From an uncultured SAR116 cluster alpha proteobacterium (lineage in GTDB: Bacteria; Pseudomonadota; Alphaproteobacteria; Puniceispirillales; Marisalimonadaceae): 64,000 bases of DNA. Shown one piece after another: positions 1-9,526 of the stretch. Where the stretch lies: contig CACNGC010000003.1 in the NCBI GenBank assembly GCA_902619805.1, positions 147,564-211,563 of the forward strand, given 5' to 3'. How positions within the stretch are numbered: position 1 is the stretch's first letter; each line of letters begins with the position of its first letter. A model generated the notes under the pieces. It did no database searches. It had not been told where the DNA came from and saw nothing but the letters and a program-made list of their open reading frames with translations. The translations under genes were made by a program, and so were the position numbers.

Positions 1-308
1 CAGAGGTAGATATTGGTTGTAAAAAAGAAAATGATGGAAGCTTAGTTATAGGTGAAGGCGAAGATTGGTTAGAAATTCTAGGATCGGGTATGGTTCATCC
101 TAGAGTTTTACAAGGTGTTGGGATAGATCCATCAAAGTATCAAGGCTTTGCATTTGGAATGGGTCTAGAGAGACTAACTATGTTAAAGTATGGTATCCCG
201 GATTTAAGACCTTTTTATGATAGTGATCTAAGATGGCTAAAACATTATGGGTTTATACCTGTTGACAATCCAAGCTTACACTCTGGTTTGAATGGTGTTT
301 TTTCATGA
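1..308 (+). CDS. pheS: phenylalanyl-tRNA synthetase alpha subunit, C-terminal part (5' end outside window)
   Basis: Frame open from base 3 ([12 protein letters not shown]...[17 protein letters not shown]...[31 protein letters not shown]); immediately upstream of pheT. Confidence 0.95.
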   Translation, partial: EVDIGCKKENDGSLVIGEGEDWLEILGSGMVHPRVLQGVGIDPSKYQGFAFGMGLERLTMLKYGIPDLRPFYDSDLRWLKHYGFIPVDNPSLHSGLNGVFS

Positions 309-2707
309 AATTTACATGGAAATGGTTACTAGATCATCTAGAAACTGATAAAAATATATCAGAGATTTTGGAAACACTTCCTAAACTTGGTTTAGAGGTT
401 GCTTCAGTTGTTAATTTAGCAGAGGATTTAAAAAGTTTTATATCAGTGGAAATCATAGATGTAAAAAAACACCCAAATGCAGATAAACTTAATGTTTGTA
501 TGGTATTTGACGGGGAAAATACATTTAATGTTGTTTGTGGAGCTCCTAATGTTGAATTAGGTATGAAAAGTGTTTTTGCAAGTATAGGAACATTTATTCC
601 AGGTTTAAATTTAAAGTTAAAGAAAGGAAAAATAAGAGGAGAAGAATCATTTGGTATGTTATGTTCAGAAAAAGAGTTAAATTTATCTGAAAATCATAGC
701 GGTATCATCGAACTAGAAAGTTCAGCTGAACTTGGTTTGTCAATTTCAGATATTATGGATTTAAATGACCCAATTATAGAAATTGAGATAACCCCTAATA
801 GAGGCGATTGCTTAGGTGTAAGAGGTATCGCCAGAGATTTAGCAGCAGCTGGACTAGGAAATTTAAGGGATTTAGATATTATATTTAATGATGGTGAATT
901 TGATAGTATAATAAATTGGAAGATTGATTTAGATAAAGATGAAAAATATCTTTGCCCTAAGGTTTTTGGTAGATCATTTGTAAATCTGAAAAATGATGAA
1001 TCTCCCCTATGGCTTAAAAATAGATTAACAGCTGTTGATCAAAGACCAATAAGTTCTATTGTAGATATAACTAATTATATTATGATCGATATTGGAAGAC
1101 CTTTACACGCATATGATATAGATAAGATTAAAGGTACATTTCTTAAAATTTCAAAATCAAAAAAAGGCGACAAGTTCTCAGCACTTAATGGAAATACTTA
1201 CGAGTTAGATGATAATATGCTTGTTATTTCTGATGAGGAAAGTGTTGATGATTTAGCTGGTATAATGGGGGGAGAAAGGACAGGTGTTACCAAAAACACG
1301 ACAAAAATGTTTTTAGAAGCCGCAATTTTTGACCAAGTTTCAATAGCGAACACTGGTAGAAAATTAAACTTAAATTCTGACGCTAGATATAGGTTTGAAA
1401 GAGGATTAGATTATACCTCTCCAGAAATGGTAATGCATTATGCTTCTGCAATGATCAATAAAATTTGTGGTGGAAAGTCTAGTAAAATTGTTAATTTTAA
1501 AATAGAACAAAAAAACAGAATAATTAAATTTGACCCAAATATTATTAATCAACTAACAGGCGTTAAAATTGAAAATGAATTATCTAAATCAATTTTAGAA
1601 AAATTAGGTTTTAAAATTGTCTGCGTTGAAAATATTTGGGACATCACGCCTCCTAGTTGGAGACCAGATATAGATGGTATTGCAGATATTGTTGAAGAAA
1701 TAATCAGGATAAATGGGTATGATAAAATACCTTCAATAAAATTATCAAGAAGCAATTATATTGCAAAGCCAGCAATGAGTATTAAGCATCGTCAAACTTT
1801 TTTTGCTTCAAGAATATTAGCAAATAGGGGTTATAATGAAGTAATTACTTTTTCATTTTTGAATAAGGAAATGGCGGATCAATTCAATGGAGGTGGACTT
1901 GCTCTAAATTTAGTTAACCCCATATCTTCAGAAATGACGGATATGAGACCGTCAATTATTCCTAATCTATTATCAGCAGTGCAAAAGAATGTAAATTTAG
2001 GAGCTCAAGATCTCTCTTTTTTTGAGACTGGCCCAATTTTCAAAGGCGATAGTCCTAATGAACAAATAAGCACAATTACTGGAATAAGATATGGTGACAG
2101 AATTAAAAAAGATTGGCAAAAAGAAGCCGTCACATTTGACTTCTACGACATTAAACTTGATGTGATAAAGGTACTGGACACAATAGGAGTTCCTAAAAAT
2201 AGTCTGAAAATTTTTCAAGAAGCACCTGAATATTTTCATCCAGGAAGAAGTGCAGTTTTTAAAATTGGCCAAAATATTATAGCTAATTTAGGTGAAGTTC
2301 ATCCTGAAATTGGGGACGCTTTTGGATTAAATAAATCAGCTATTGCTTTTGAAATATTTTATGAAAATATACCATTGCCAAAAAGGAACAAAATTTCTAG
2401 ACCAATGTTAAAAACATCAAATTTGCAACCAGTTACAAGAGAATTTGCATTTCTTATTAATGATGAAATAGAATCCGATAGAATTTGTCAAATTGCTAAA
2501 TCCATTAACAAAGATTTAATAACAGATGTTAAAATACTTGATATATATAAGGGTGAAAAAATTCCTCAAGAATTCAAATCTATTGCAATTAAAGTTACAA
2601 TTCAACCTATACAAGAGACATTAACTGATGCTGCATTAGAAGAAATAAGTGCTGACATAATAAATGCTATTGAGAAGAAACTATCAGGCTCTTTAAGAGA
2701 AATTTAA
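305..2707 (+). CDS. pheT: phenylalanyl-tRNA synthetase beta subunit
   Basis: 800 aa; N-terminal [18 protein letters not shown]-like tRNA-binding region, [20 protein letters not shown]; overlaps pheS stop. Confidence 0.97.
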   Translation: MKFTWKWLLDHLETDKNISEILETLPKLGLEVASVVNLAEDLKSFISVEIIDVKKHPNADKLNVCMVFDGENTFNVVCGAPNVELGMKSVFASIGTFIPGLNLKLKKGKIRGEESFGMLCSEKELNLSENHSGIIELESSAELGLSISDIMDLNDPIIEIEITPNRGDCLGVRGIARDLAAAGLGNLRDLDIIFNDGEFDSIINWKIDLDKDEKYLCPKVFGRSFVNLKNDESPLWLKNRLTAVDQRPISSIVDITNYIMIDIGRPLHAYDIDKIKGTFLKISKSKKGDKFSALNGNTYELDDNMLVISDEESVDDLAGIMGGERTGVTKNTTKMFLEAAIFDQVSIANTGRKLNLNSDARYRFERGLDYTSPEMVMHYASAMINKICGGKSSKIVNFKIEQKNRIIKFDPNIINQLTGVKIENELSKSILEKLGFKIVCVENIWDITPPSWRPDIDGIADIVEEIIRINGYDKIPSIKLSRSNYIAKPAMSIKHRQTFFASRILANRGYNEVITFSFLNKEMADQFNGGGLALNLVNPISSEMTDMRPSIIPNLLSAVQKNVNLGAQDLSFFETGPIFKGDSPNEQISTITGIRYGDRIKKDWQKEAVTFDFYDIKLDVIKVLDTIGVPKNSLKIFQEAPEYFHPGRSAVFKIGQNIIANLGEVHPEIGDAFGLNKSAIAFEIFYENIPLPKRNKISRPMLKTSNLQPVTREFAFLINDEIESDRICQIAKSINKDLITDVKILDIYKGEKIPQEFKSIAIKVTIQPIQETLTDAALEEISADIINAIEKKLSGSLREI

Positions 2708-2714
2708 TTTAAAA

Positions 2715-2790
2715 TGGTGCCGCCAACTGGATTTGAACCAGTGACCTCGTCATTACCAATGACGCGCTCTACCGCTGGAGCTATGGCGGC
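2715..2790 (-). tRNA. tRNA-Thr (anticodon GGT)
   Basis: Reverse complement GCCGCCATAGCTCCAGCGGTAGAGCGCGTCATTGGTAATGACGAGGTCACTGGTTCAAATCCAGTTGGCGGCACCA folds as cloverleaf; loop TTGGTAA; encoded CCA. Confidence 0.95.
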
Positions 2791-2904
2791 ACAATATAAT
2801 TTCTTAACTTAAATATGTTTTCACTAATGACAAGTTTTTTTATAGATATATATTTATATATAAACTTAAACAGAAATAAGTATAACTTGTAAGATTCCAA
2901 AAAT

Positions 2905-3072
2905 ATGACTAAAAAAAACACAAATAATGAAAATAATTTATCAGCTTCTTTAAAAAGTAACTTGGAGCTCAGAAAAAAACAGATTTCAGAACGAGATGAC
3001 AATAAAATTATTGGAAAAAGAATTAATAAAATTGGTCAATCAAGACTTATTGGTAAAGAAAGTAAAAAGTAA
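2905..3072 (+). CDS. small hypothetical protein (MTKKNTNNENNLSASLKSNLELRKKQISERDDNKIIGKRINKIGQSRLIGKESKK)
   Basis: 55-codon ORF read by hand between tRNA-Thr and murA; lysine-rich; below the ORF-track length cutoff. Confidence 0.45.
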   Translation: MTKKNTNNENNLSASLKSNLELRKKQISERDDNKIIGKRINKIGQSRLIGKESKK

Positions 3073-3083
3073 TTTAAATTAAA

Positions 3084-4361
3084 ATGAATAGTTTCACTAA
3101 TAACAATCTTGAAAAAATTTATATTACAGGTGAAAAAAAATTAACTGGAAGTGTTAATATCAGCGGTGCCAAAAATGCTGCTTTACCACTAATGGCACTC
3201 TCTTTAATAATTAATAAAGATTTTAATCTTTATAATGTTCCTGATTTAGCTGACACCAGATTAATGTCTAACTTATTAATTGATTTAGGTATTGCAATAA
3301 ACTGGAGAAAAGGAAATTTAAACTTTTACGGAAAACCAAAAAAAGATGAGGCTTCTTATGATTTAGTTAGGCAGATGAGAGCTTCAATTCTTGTGTTAGG
3401 ACCTTTGTTAGCATCAAAGGGCACAGCAAAAGTACCTCTTCCAGGAGGGTGTGCCATAGGTAGTAGGCCTATTGATTTACACGTTATGGTAATGGAAGCG
3501 CTTGGAGCAAACGTTAAATTTGATAGTGGTTTTATAATTAGTTCTCTTAGTAATGAAGGATTAAAAGGTGGTGTTATTAATTTTCCTAAGGTTTCAGTAG
3601 GTGCTACTGAAAGTGCATTAATGACTGCTGTTTTGGCGCAAGGGCAAACCAAAATCTTTAATGCGGCAAAAGAACCAGAAGTAACAGACTTGGCAAATTG
3701 CTTGAACAAAGCAGGCGCAGATATAAAGGGTATTGGAACTGATAATTTAATAATTAATGGTGTAAAGGAATTGAACCAAGTTTCTCATTCAGTTGTTTCT
3801 GATAGAATAGAGGCGGGATCTTTTGCAATAGCATCCAGCATTACTAAGGGTAACGTAGAAATAAATAATATTAACCCTAAGAATTTAACTGAGTTTATAA
3901 ATATTCTTAAATTAACTGGAAGTAAAGTTGAAATTTTTGAAAATTCCATGAATGTATCTTGTTCACAAAGACCTAAAACTTTTAATGTTTATACAGATCC
4001 ATATCCTGGCTTCCCTACAGATCTACAAGCTCAATATATGGCACTAATGGCAATAGCGAATGGAAAAACTTTAATTAAAGAAACTATTTTTGAAAATAGA
4101 TTTATGCACGTTCCTGAACTATTGAGAATGGGAGCAAAAATATCTGTAAACCATCAAGAAGCAGAAATCAATGGAGTAAAAAATTTAAAAGGTGCAAAAG
4201 TAATGGCCTCAGATTTAAGAGCTTCTATGTGTCTTATACTTGCTGCGTTAGCTGCTACTGGCACAAGTGAAATTGATGGTTTAAATCATTTAGATAGGGG
4301 GTATGAAAATTTAGAAGATAAATTAACCAACCTTGGCGCAATAATAAAAAGATCAAATTAA
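3084..4361 (+). CDS. murA: UDP-N-acetylglucosamine 1-carboxyvinyltransferase
   Basis: 425 aa; GAKNAALPLMA, PGGCAIGSRPIDLH, YPGFPTDLQAQYMALM, LRASMCLILAALAA. Confidence 0.97.
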   Translation: MNSFTNNNLEKIYITGEKKLTGSVNISGAKNAALPLMALSLIINKDFNLYNVPDLADTRLMSNLLIDLGIAINWRKGNLNFYGKPKKDEASYDLVRQMRASILVLGPLLASKGTAKVPLPGGCAIGSRPIDLHVMVMEALGANVKFDSGFIISSLSNEGLKGGVINFPKVSVGATESALMTAVLAQGQTKIFNAAKEPEVTDLANCLNKAGADIKGIGTDNLIINGVKELNQVSHSVVSDRIEAGSFAIASSITKGNVEINNINPKNLTEFINILKLTGSKVEIFENSMNVSCSQRPKTFNVYTDPYPGFPTDLQAQYMALMAIANGKTLIKETIFENRFMHVPELLRMGAKISVNHQEAEINGVKNLKGAKVMASDLRASMCLILAALAATGTSEIDGLNHLDRGYENLEDKLTNLGAIIKRSN

Positions 4362-4388
4362 GAATAGAAAAAGTTTGTAGAGAGTTCA

Positions 4389-4808
4389 ATGCCTATCGAA
4401 AATAAAATCCGACTTAATGCTTTTAATCATGATGATTTAAAAATCTTCTCATTTCTTTGCCAAGACGCCATATTTTCTAAAGAAGAAATTTTTTATGACA
4501 AAGCAAAAAATTTGTTTGTAGCTACACTTACTAGATATTGTTGGGAAAAACAAAAACCAAATGACAAAAATATTAATTATAGAGTTGTGACTGGCTTACA
4601 AATAAGGAATGTTAATAACGTTGAATATATTAACTATAAATCTAAAATACATTTTTATAATTTACTTGCGATAACTTATGAAAATGAGAATATTATTCTC
4701 AATTTATCAATGTCTTCAAAAATAAAGTTAGATTGTAAGAAGATTAATGCTACTATTGAGGATATAGATATTCCCTGGCCAACAAAGTTAAAACCTTTGC
4801 ACAAATAA
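4389..4808 (+). CDS. DUF2948 family protein
   Basis: RLNAFNHDDLKIFSFLCQDAIF and murA-adjacent position typical of alphaproteobacteria. Confidence 0.75.
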   Translation: MPIENKIRLNAFNHDDLKIFSFLCQDAIFSKEEIFYDKAKNLFVATLTRYCWEKQKPNDKNINYRVVTGLQIRNVNNVEYINYKSKIHFYNLLAITYENENIILNLSMSSKIKLDCKKINATIEDIDIPWPTKLKPLHK

Positions 4809-4826
4809 TTTTATAGGAAACTATCA

Positions 4827-5486
4827 ATGACTTTAAATAAAAGTTTAAATATTGCTTTGCCAAAGGGCAGGATTTTAAATTCAGTGCTTCCTATTTTATT
4901 AAAAGTTGGTATAGAGCCTGAAAAATCTTTTTTTGATAGAAACAATCGTAAGTTGAAGTTTAAGACAAATATAGATTATATAGATATTATAAGAGTTAGG
5001 TCTTTTGATGTTGTCACATTTTTAGCTTATGGCGCTGCTCAAATGGCATTCGTAGGCAGTGACATTTTAGATGAATTTAATCATGCTGAAGTTTATTCTC
5101 CTTTAGATCTAAATATAGGGAACTGCAAAATGGTTGTTGCAGCTGAAAAAAATGTTATTACCGATGAAGATCCAAGGTCTTGGAGTCATGTGCGTGTTGC
5201 TACTAAATATCCTAATATTACTAGAAAACATTTTGAGTCTAGAGGTGTTCATGCAGAATGTATAAAATTAAATGGTGCAATGGAACTTGCTCCATCAATG
5301 GGTTTATGCAAAAGAATAGTAGATTTGGTTGAAACTGGCTCTACTTTAAAAGCTAACGGTTTAGTTGTAGTCGAAAAAATTTGTGAAGTCTCAACAAGAT
5401 TAGCAATAAATAGAAGTTATATGAAAACTAACTTAAACACCATACAACCTTGGATTAAAAAGGTTGAGGAAGCCATAAATGTCTAA
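4827..5486 (+). CDS. hisG: ATP phosphoribosyltransferase, short form
   Basis: 219 aa; NIALPKGRILNSVLPIL, GAAQMAFVGSDIL, DLVETGSTLKANGL; overlaps hisD. Confidence 0.95.
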   Translation: MTLNKSLNIALPKGRILNSVLPILLKVGIEPEKSFFDRNNRKLKFKTNIDYIDIIRVRSFDVVTFLAYGAAQMAFVGSDILDEFNHAEVYSPLDLNIGNCKMVVAAEKNVITDEDPRSWSHVRVATKYPNITRKHFESRGVHAECIKLNGAMELAPSMGLCKRIVDLVETGSTLKANGLVVVEKICEVSTRLAINRSYMKTNLNTIQPWIKKVEEAINV

Positions 5487-6786
5487 ATTTAAAACTAGAT
5501 ATATCAATTACTCAGATAGAGGTTTTAAAAAAAAATTTGAGGATTTGATATTTGATGAAAAAAAATCAAATAATAAAATTAACACTACAGTCACAAAAAT
5601 TTTAAAAGAAATACATGAAAATGGCGATGAAAGCTTAAATGATTGTGTAAGTAAATTTGATAAAATAAGTGTTAAAAAAATTAAAGATTTATTCATTTCA
5701 AAAGACACCTTAAAAAAAGCTTACGATGGACTTAAGAAAGAACAGAAAAAAGCATTAAATATTGCGGCAGATAGGATAAAAAAATTTCATAAACGTCAAA
5801 TCCCTAAAAACTTTAGTTATAAAGATAATCTTAAAGTTAATTTAGGTTTAACTCACTATCCAATTGGCTCTGCAGGTTTTTATGTGCCTGGGGGTAAAGC
5901 AATTTATCCATCATCAGTATTGATGAATGCAATACCAGCTTTAGTTGCTGGTGTTGAGAGGAGAGTACTTGTAAGTCCGATTTCAGATATAAATGAAGCA
6001 TCTATTGTTCTTGCAGCAGCTCATGTTGCAAAAGTAACAGAATTTATTCGTATTGGTGGAGCTCACGCTGTTGCAGCACTTGCTTATGGTACAAAATCTA
6101 TTTCACCTGTAGATAAAATTGTTGGGCCTGGAAATGCTTACGTTGCAGAAGCTAAAAGACAAGTTTTTGGAAAAGTAGGTATTGACTCAATTGCTGGACC
6201 CTCAGAGGTTTTAATTGTATGTGATGAAACAGCCAATCCTGACCATGTTGCTCTAGATCTTTTATCACAAGCAGAACATGATGAGTTAGCCCAGTCTATT
6301 TTAATAACAACAAGTAAAGAAATTGCAAAAGAAGTAAAAAATTCCGTAGAAAAATTTCTTAAAGAAATTTCTAGATCAAAAATAGCAAGTTCGTCATGGC
6401 ATGATTTTGGCGCTATAATTTTAGTAGAAAACTTAAATCAAGCTATTGAATTAATAAATATAAAAGCACCTGAACATTTACAATTAATTCTTAAAAATGC
6501 ACAAAAGATAATTAAAGAAATAAAAAACGCAGGAGCTATCTTTATTGGTCCCTATACTCCTGAGGCTGTAGGTGATTATATTGCTGGTCCAAATCATGTC
6601 CTTCCAACAAATGGAACAGCAAAATTTTCGAGTGGATTAGGGGTTGTAGATTTCTTCAAGAGAACATCTATAGTCAACTTTAATAAAAACAGTCTCAATG
6701 AACTTGGAAAACATGTGATAACACTAGCTGAAGCAGAGGGTTTAGAGGCTCATGCAAGGTCTGTTTCAATCAGAATAGACAAATAA
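5479..6786 (+). CDS. hisD: histidinol dehydrogenase
   Basis: YPIGSAGFYVPGGKAIYPSSVLMNAIPA, VDKIVGPGNAYVAEAKRQVFG, GPSEVLIVCDE, LLSQAEHD. Confidence 0.97.
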   Translation: MSKFKTRYINYSDRGFKKKFEDLIFDEKKSNNKINTTVTKILKEIHENGDESLNDCVSKFDKISVKKIKDLFISKDTLKKAYDGLKKEQKKALNIAADRIKKFHKRQIPKNFSYKDNLKVNLGLTHYPIGSAGFYVPGGKAIYPSSVLMNAIPALVAGVERRVLVSPISDINEASIVLAAAHVAKVTEFIRIGGAHAVAALAYGTKSISPVDKIVGPGNAYVAEAKRQVFGKVGIDSIAGPSEVLIVCDETANPDHVALDLLSQAEHDELAQSILITTSKEIAKEVKNSVEKFLKEISRSKIASSSWHDFGAIILVENLNQAIELINIKAPEHLQLILKNAQKIIKEIKNAGAIFIGPYTPEAVGDYIAGPNHVLPTNGTAKFSSGLGVVDFFKRTSIVNFNKNSLNELGKHVITLAEAEGLEAHARSVSIRIDK

Positions 6787-6811
6787 AATAAAAAAATATT
6801 ATATAAAAATC

Positions 6812-6840
6812 TTGACTAATTATTCAGAATAGTGAGATTA
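6812..6840 (+). promoter_or_regulatory. possible promoter upstream of infA (TTGACT - 17 nt - AGATTA)
   Basis: sigma70-like -35 in the 80-nt gap before infA; -10 is weak. Confidence 0.3.
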
Positions 6841-6866
6841 AACTTAAATTTTGATGAAGAGGTTAA

Positions 6867-7085
6867 ATGGCTAAAGAAGGTGTAATAGAGTTTTCTGGTA
6901 TTGTAGAAGAACTGCTACCAAATGCTATGTTTAGAGTAAAACTTGATAATGATCATGAGGTTCTAGCCCATACAAGTGGGAAAATGAGGAAAAATCGTAT
7001 TAGAGTATTACTTGGTGATAGAGTGAATGTAGAAATGACACCTTATGATTTAACCAAAGGAAGAATTACATTTAGATATAAATAA
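6867..7085 (+). CDS. infA: translation initiation factor IF-1
   Basis: 72 aa; [72 protein letters not shown]. Confidence 0.99.
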   Translation: MAKEGVIEFSGIVEELLPNAMFRVKLDNDHEVLAHTSGKMRKNRIRVLLGDRVNVEMTPYDLTKGRITFRYK

Positions 7086-7109
7086 ATTCTGATGTATTAA
7101 GTTTGTTTT

Positions 7110-7709
7110 ATGGATAGAACTAAATTGAACAAACATTTTATACTAGCATCTAGTTCAAAAAGACGGCTTGAACTTTTAAGTCAAATAGGCGTTAAACCTG
7201 ATTTAATATTATCACCAAATATAGATGAAATTATATTTTCTAAAGAACTACCACGTATATATGTTGAGAGAATGTCTTTAGAAAAAAATAGAGTTTTTCA
7301 ACAAAAATACCCTCAATCAATAATACTTACTGCTGACACGGTGGTTTCTGTAGGAAGAAGAATCTTGCCAAAAACTACGGATGTAAATTTGGCAGAAGAA
7401 TGCTTAAAATTAATTTCAGGAAGAAGACATAAAGTTTTCACAAGTTTCACTGTTTATACGCCAAACAATTCGCTCAAAACAAAAACTATACAATCAATTA
7501 TAAAATTTAAAAGATTACATCCTGACGAAATTAATTATTATCTTGCCACAAAGGAATGGGAAGGGAAAGCAGGAGGGTATGCCATACAAGGAATTGCCGC
7601 ATCATTCATAAATTTTATATCTGGTTCATATAGTAATGTGGTAGGTTTGCCTCTGGCAGAGCTTTACAGAGTGTTAATCGCTATTGGATATAAATTCAAA
7701 AATGATTAA
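7110..7709 (+). CDS. maf: Maf-like nucleotide pyrophosphatase
   Basis: LASSSKRRLELLSQIG, TADTVVSVGRRIL, GRRHKVFTSF, EWEGKAGGYAIQG. Confidence 0.93.
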   Translation: MDRTKLNKHFILASSSKRRLELLSQIGVKPDLILSPNIDEIIFSKELPRIYVERMSLEKNRVFQQKYPQSIILTADTVVSVGRRILPKTTDVNLAEECLKLISGRRHKVFTSFTVYTPNNSLKTKTIQSIIKFKRLHPDEINYYLATKEWEGKAGGYAIQGIAASFINFISGSYSNVVGLPLAELYRVLIAIGYKFKND

Positions 7710-8721
7710 TGAAATTAATGATCATTTTATCTTGGTAGATAAATGCGCCGATCAAACAAGAATAGTTGAAATAAAGAGTAACAAAATTGTTAAAATTACT
7801 TGTTGGAAAGATGAGAAGCCCCCATTAATTGGTAATATTTTAGATGCAACAGTTTTAAAAACATTAAATAGTGGGATTGTGAGGGCTAGTTTAAATAATA
7901 AAAAAATCATCACAGTCAGAGTAGGGAAAAATTTTTTAAAAATAAATGAAAAAATAAAAGTTATAATTTCTAGTGAAGAGTTTGAAGATAAGCCTATACA
8001 AGCAAAATTGTGGTCCGGAAATTGTGATTTAAAAAAAATAAATAATGTAAAACGGATAATTAATCTTTTCTTTAATAAAAACATACCTGTCATAGAAGAC
8101 AACCATGCAATATATTGGAATGATATGGATTTAGATAGTTGTTTTCTTAACGCTCTAGATCCAATGACCAAAACTGAGGATGGTGGTGTTTTATGGATTG
8201 AAAAAACAAAAGCAGCCACACTTATTGATGTTGATACTAAAAATATATTAATTAATAATGAAGATGAAATGTTAAAGTTCTGTAAAAATGTGTTTCTCAA
8301 ATGTATGGATGAAATCAAATTGAGAAATATTGGAGGTATGATACTTATTGATTTTCCAAGGGTATCGTTTAATAGAAAAAAAAATCTTCATGAATTTATT
8401 ACAAAAGAAGGAACAAAAAATATTCCAGAAAGCAATTTTCTAGGTTTTTCTAGATTACAACTTTATGAGATGTATGTACCAAGAAACTTTAAGTCTCTAG
8501 AGAGTTTTTATATTAATAAAAATGAATTTGATTTTCAAAACCATATGAGATCATTGTGGAGAGCATCTAAGAAAATCAAATCTAAAAATAACATTGAATT
8601 TTTATGTGGTAAAAATCTCTATAAAAGATTAAAGCAAAAAAAAACACCAGAATTCATAAATATTGTTGAAAGAATAGATCTCCCAAAGGATTATGGTGAG
8701 TTATTAGAAAAAAAAATATAA
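7702..8721 (+). CDS. rng: ribonuclease E/G family protein
   Basis: ATA in frame from 7684, more likely ATG at 7702; GGVLWIEKTKAATLIDVDTK, RNIGGMILIDFPR; located between maf and yacG. Confidence 0.85.
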   Translation: MINEINDHFILVDKCADQTRIVEIKSNKIVKITCWKDEKPPLIGNILDATVLKTLNSGIVRASLNNKKIITVRVGKNFLKINEKIKVIISSEEFEDKPIQAKLWSGNCDLKKINNVKRIINLFFNKNIPVIEDNHAIYWNDMDLDSCFLNALDPMTKTEDGGVLWIEKTKAATLIDVDTKNILINNEDEMLKFCKNVFLKCMDEIKLRNIGGMILIDFPRVSFNRKKNLHEFITKEGTKNIPESNFLGFSRLQLYEMYVPRNFKSLESFYINKNEFDFQNHMRSLWRASKKIKSKNNIEFLCGKNLYKRLKQKKTPEFINIVERIDLPKDYGELLEKKI

Positions 8722-8891
8722 TGAAAGAAAATCAAAAAATAAAATGTGTTAATTGTAATAAAGAATTTGATATCAAATTAGAAACAAAACCATTCTGTTC
8801 TAAACGTTGTAGTTATATAGATTTAAATAATTGGTTGGGTGAAAAATACTCAATCCACTTAAATGAAGAAGATTCTGAAAAGAATATTTAA
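8721..8891 (+). CDS. yacG: YacG-type zinc-binding protein (DNA gyrase inhibitor family)
   Basis: Read by hand: MKENQKIKCVNCNKEFDIKLETKPFCSKRCSYIDLNNWLGEKYSIHLNEEDSEKNI; CxxC...CSKRC and DLNNWLGEKYSI motifs. Confidence 0.9.
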   Translation: MKENQKIKCVNCNKEFDIKLETKPFCSKRCSYIDLNNWLGEKYSIHLNEEDSEKNI

Positions 8892-8950
8892 ATTTTTTTT
8901 TTGTTAGCTAGACATAATGAGATGATAACGTTATAGATTATTCTATTAAA

Positions 8951-9026
8951 GCCCGGGTAGCTCAGTAGGTAGAGCAGAGGACTGAAAATCCTCGTGTCGG
9001 TGGTTCGAATCCGCCCCCGGGCACCA
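8951..9026 (+). tRNA. tRNA-Phe (anticodon GAA)
   Basis: GCCCGGGTAGCTCAGTAGGTAGAGCAGAGGACTGAAAATCCTCGTGTCGGTGGTTCGAATCCGCCCCCGGGCACCA; loop CTGAAAA; encoded CCA. Confidence 0.98.
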
Positions 9027-9061
9027 CGTTTCTTTTATATCAGACTTAACTAAACTGTTGA

Positions 9062-9137
9062 TCACACCTCTTTGGTTAATATCTCTAGAATCTCAATTTA
9101 TAGCTTGTTTGTCAAAGTAATTGTGACAGAGGTGTGA
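9062..9137. repeat. inverted repeat TCACACCTCT / AGAGGTGTGA, 10-bp arms, 56-nt spacer
   Basis: Exact reverse-complement arms at 9062-9071 and 9128-9137, 36 nt past the tRNA-Phe 3' end. Confidence 0.8.
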
Positions 9138-9526
9138 CCGAAAATAATCATTGTCTAAGTTCTTATTTAGTAAATTCAATAACTTAAAAAAAATAATTAA
9201 ATATGCACTTTAAAATATTAGATATACTGCAGCATTCTTACTAAAGCAAATGATTGAGAATGCATTTGTGTGGTTACATGGTCTGATCAAAACCTTGCTA
9301 AAACTGGTTAACGTATGCTGCCAGTTCTTATCAAAGCGACTCTTCATATATTTTTTATACATTTATCTAACAGAACATTTCTCGTAAAGTGTTAACCATT
9401 TTAATCACGCATAGAGAGCCATACAGAAATGTCATTATAAGTGGGGTTAATAGAAGATGTTGTTTAAAGTGGCTGTACGAGTATAGGTTAATGTATATGT
9501 AGATATATAAGTGAGTGAGTAAAAGT

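Noticed and set aside
3356-3709. 117-aa antisense ORF opposite murA
   Set aside because: Overlaps confidently identified murA; no recognisable motifs
7752-8318. 188-aa antisense ORF opposite rng
   Set aside because: Fully overlaps a well-supported gene on the other strand; low-complexity hydrophobic translation typical of AT-rich antisense frames
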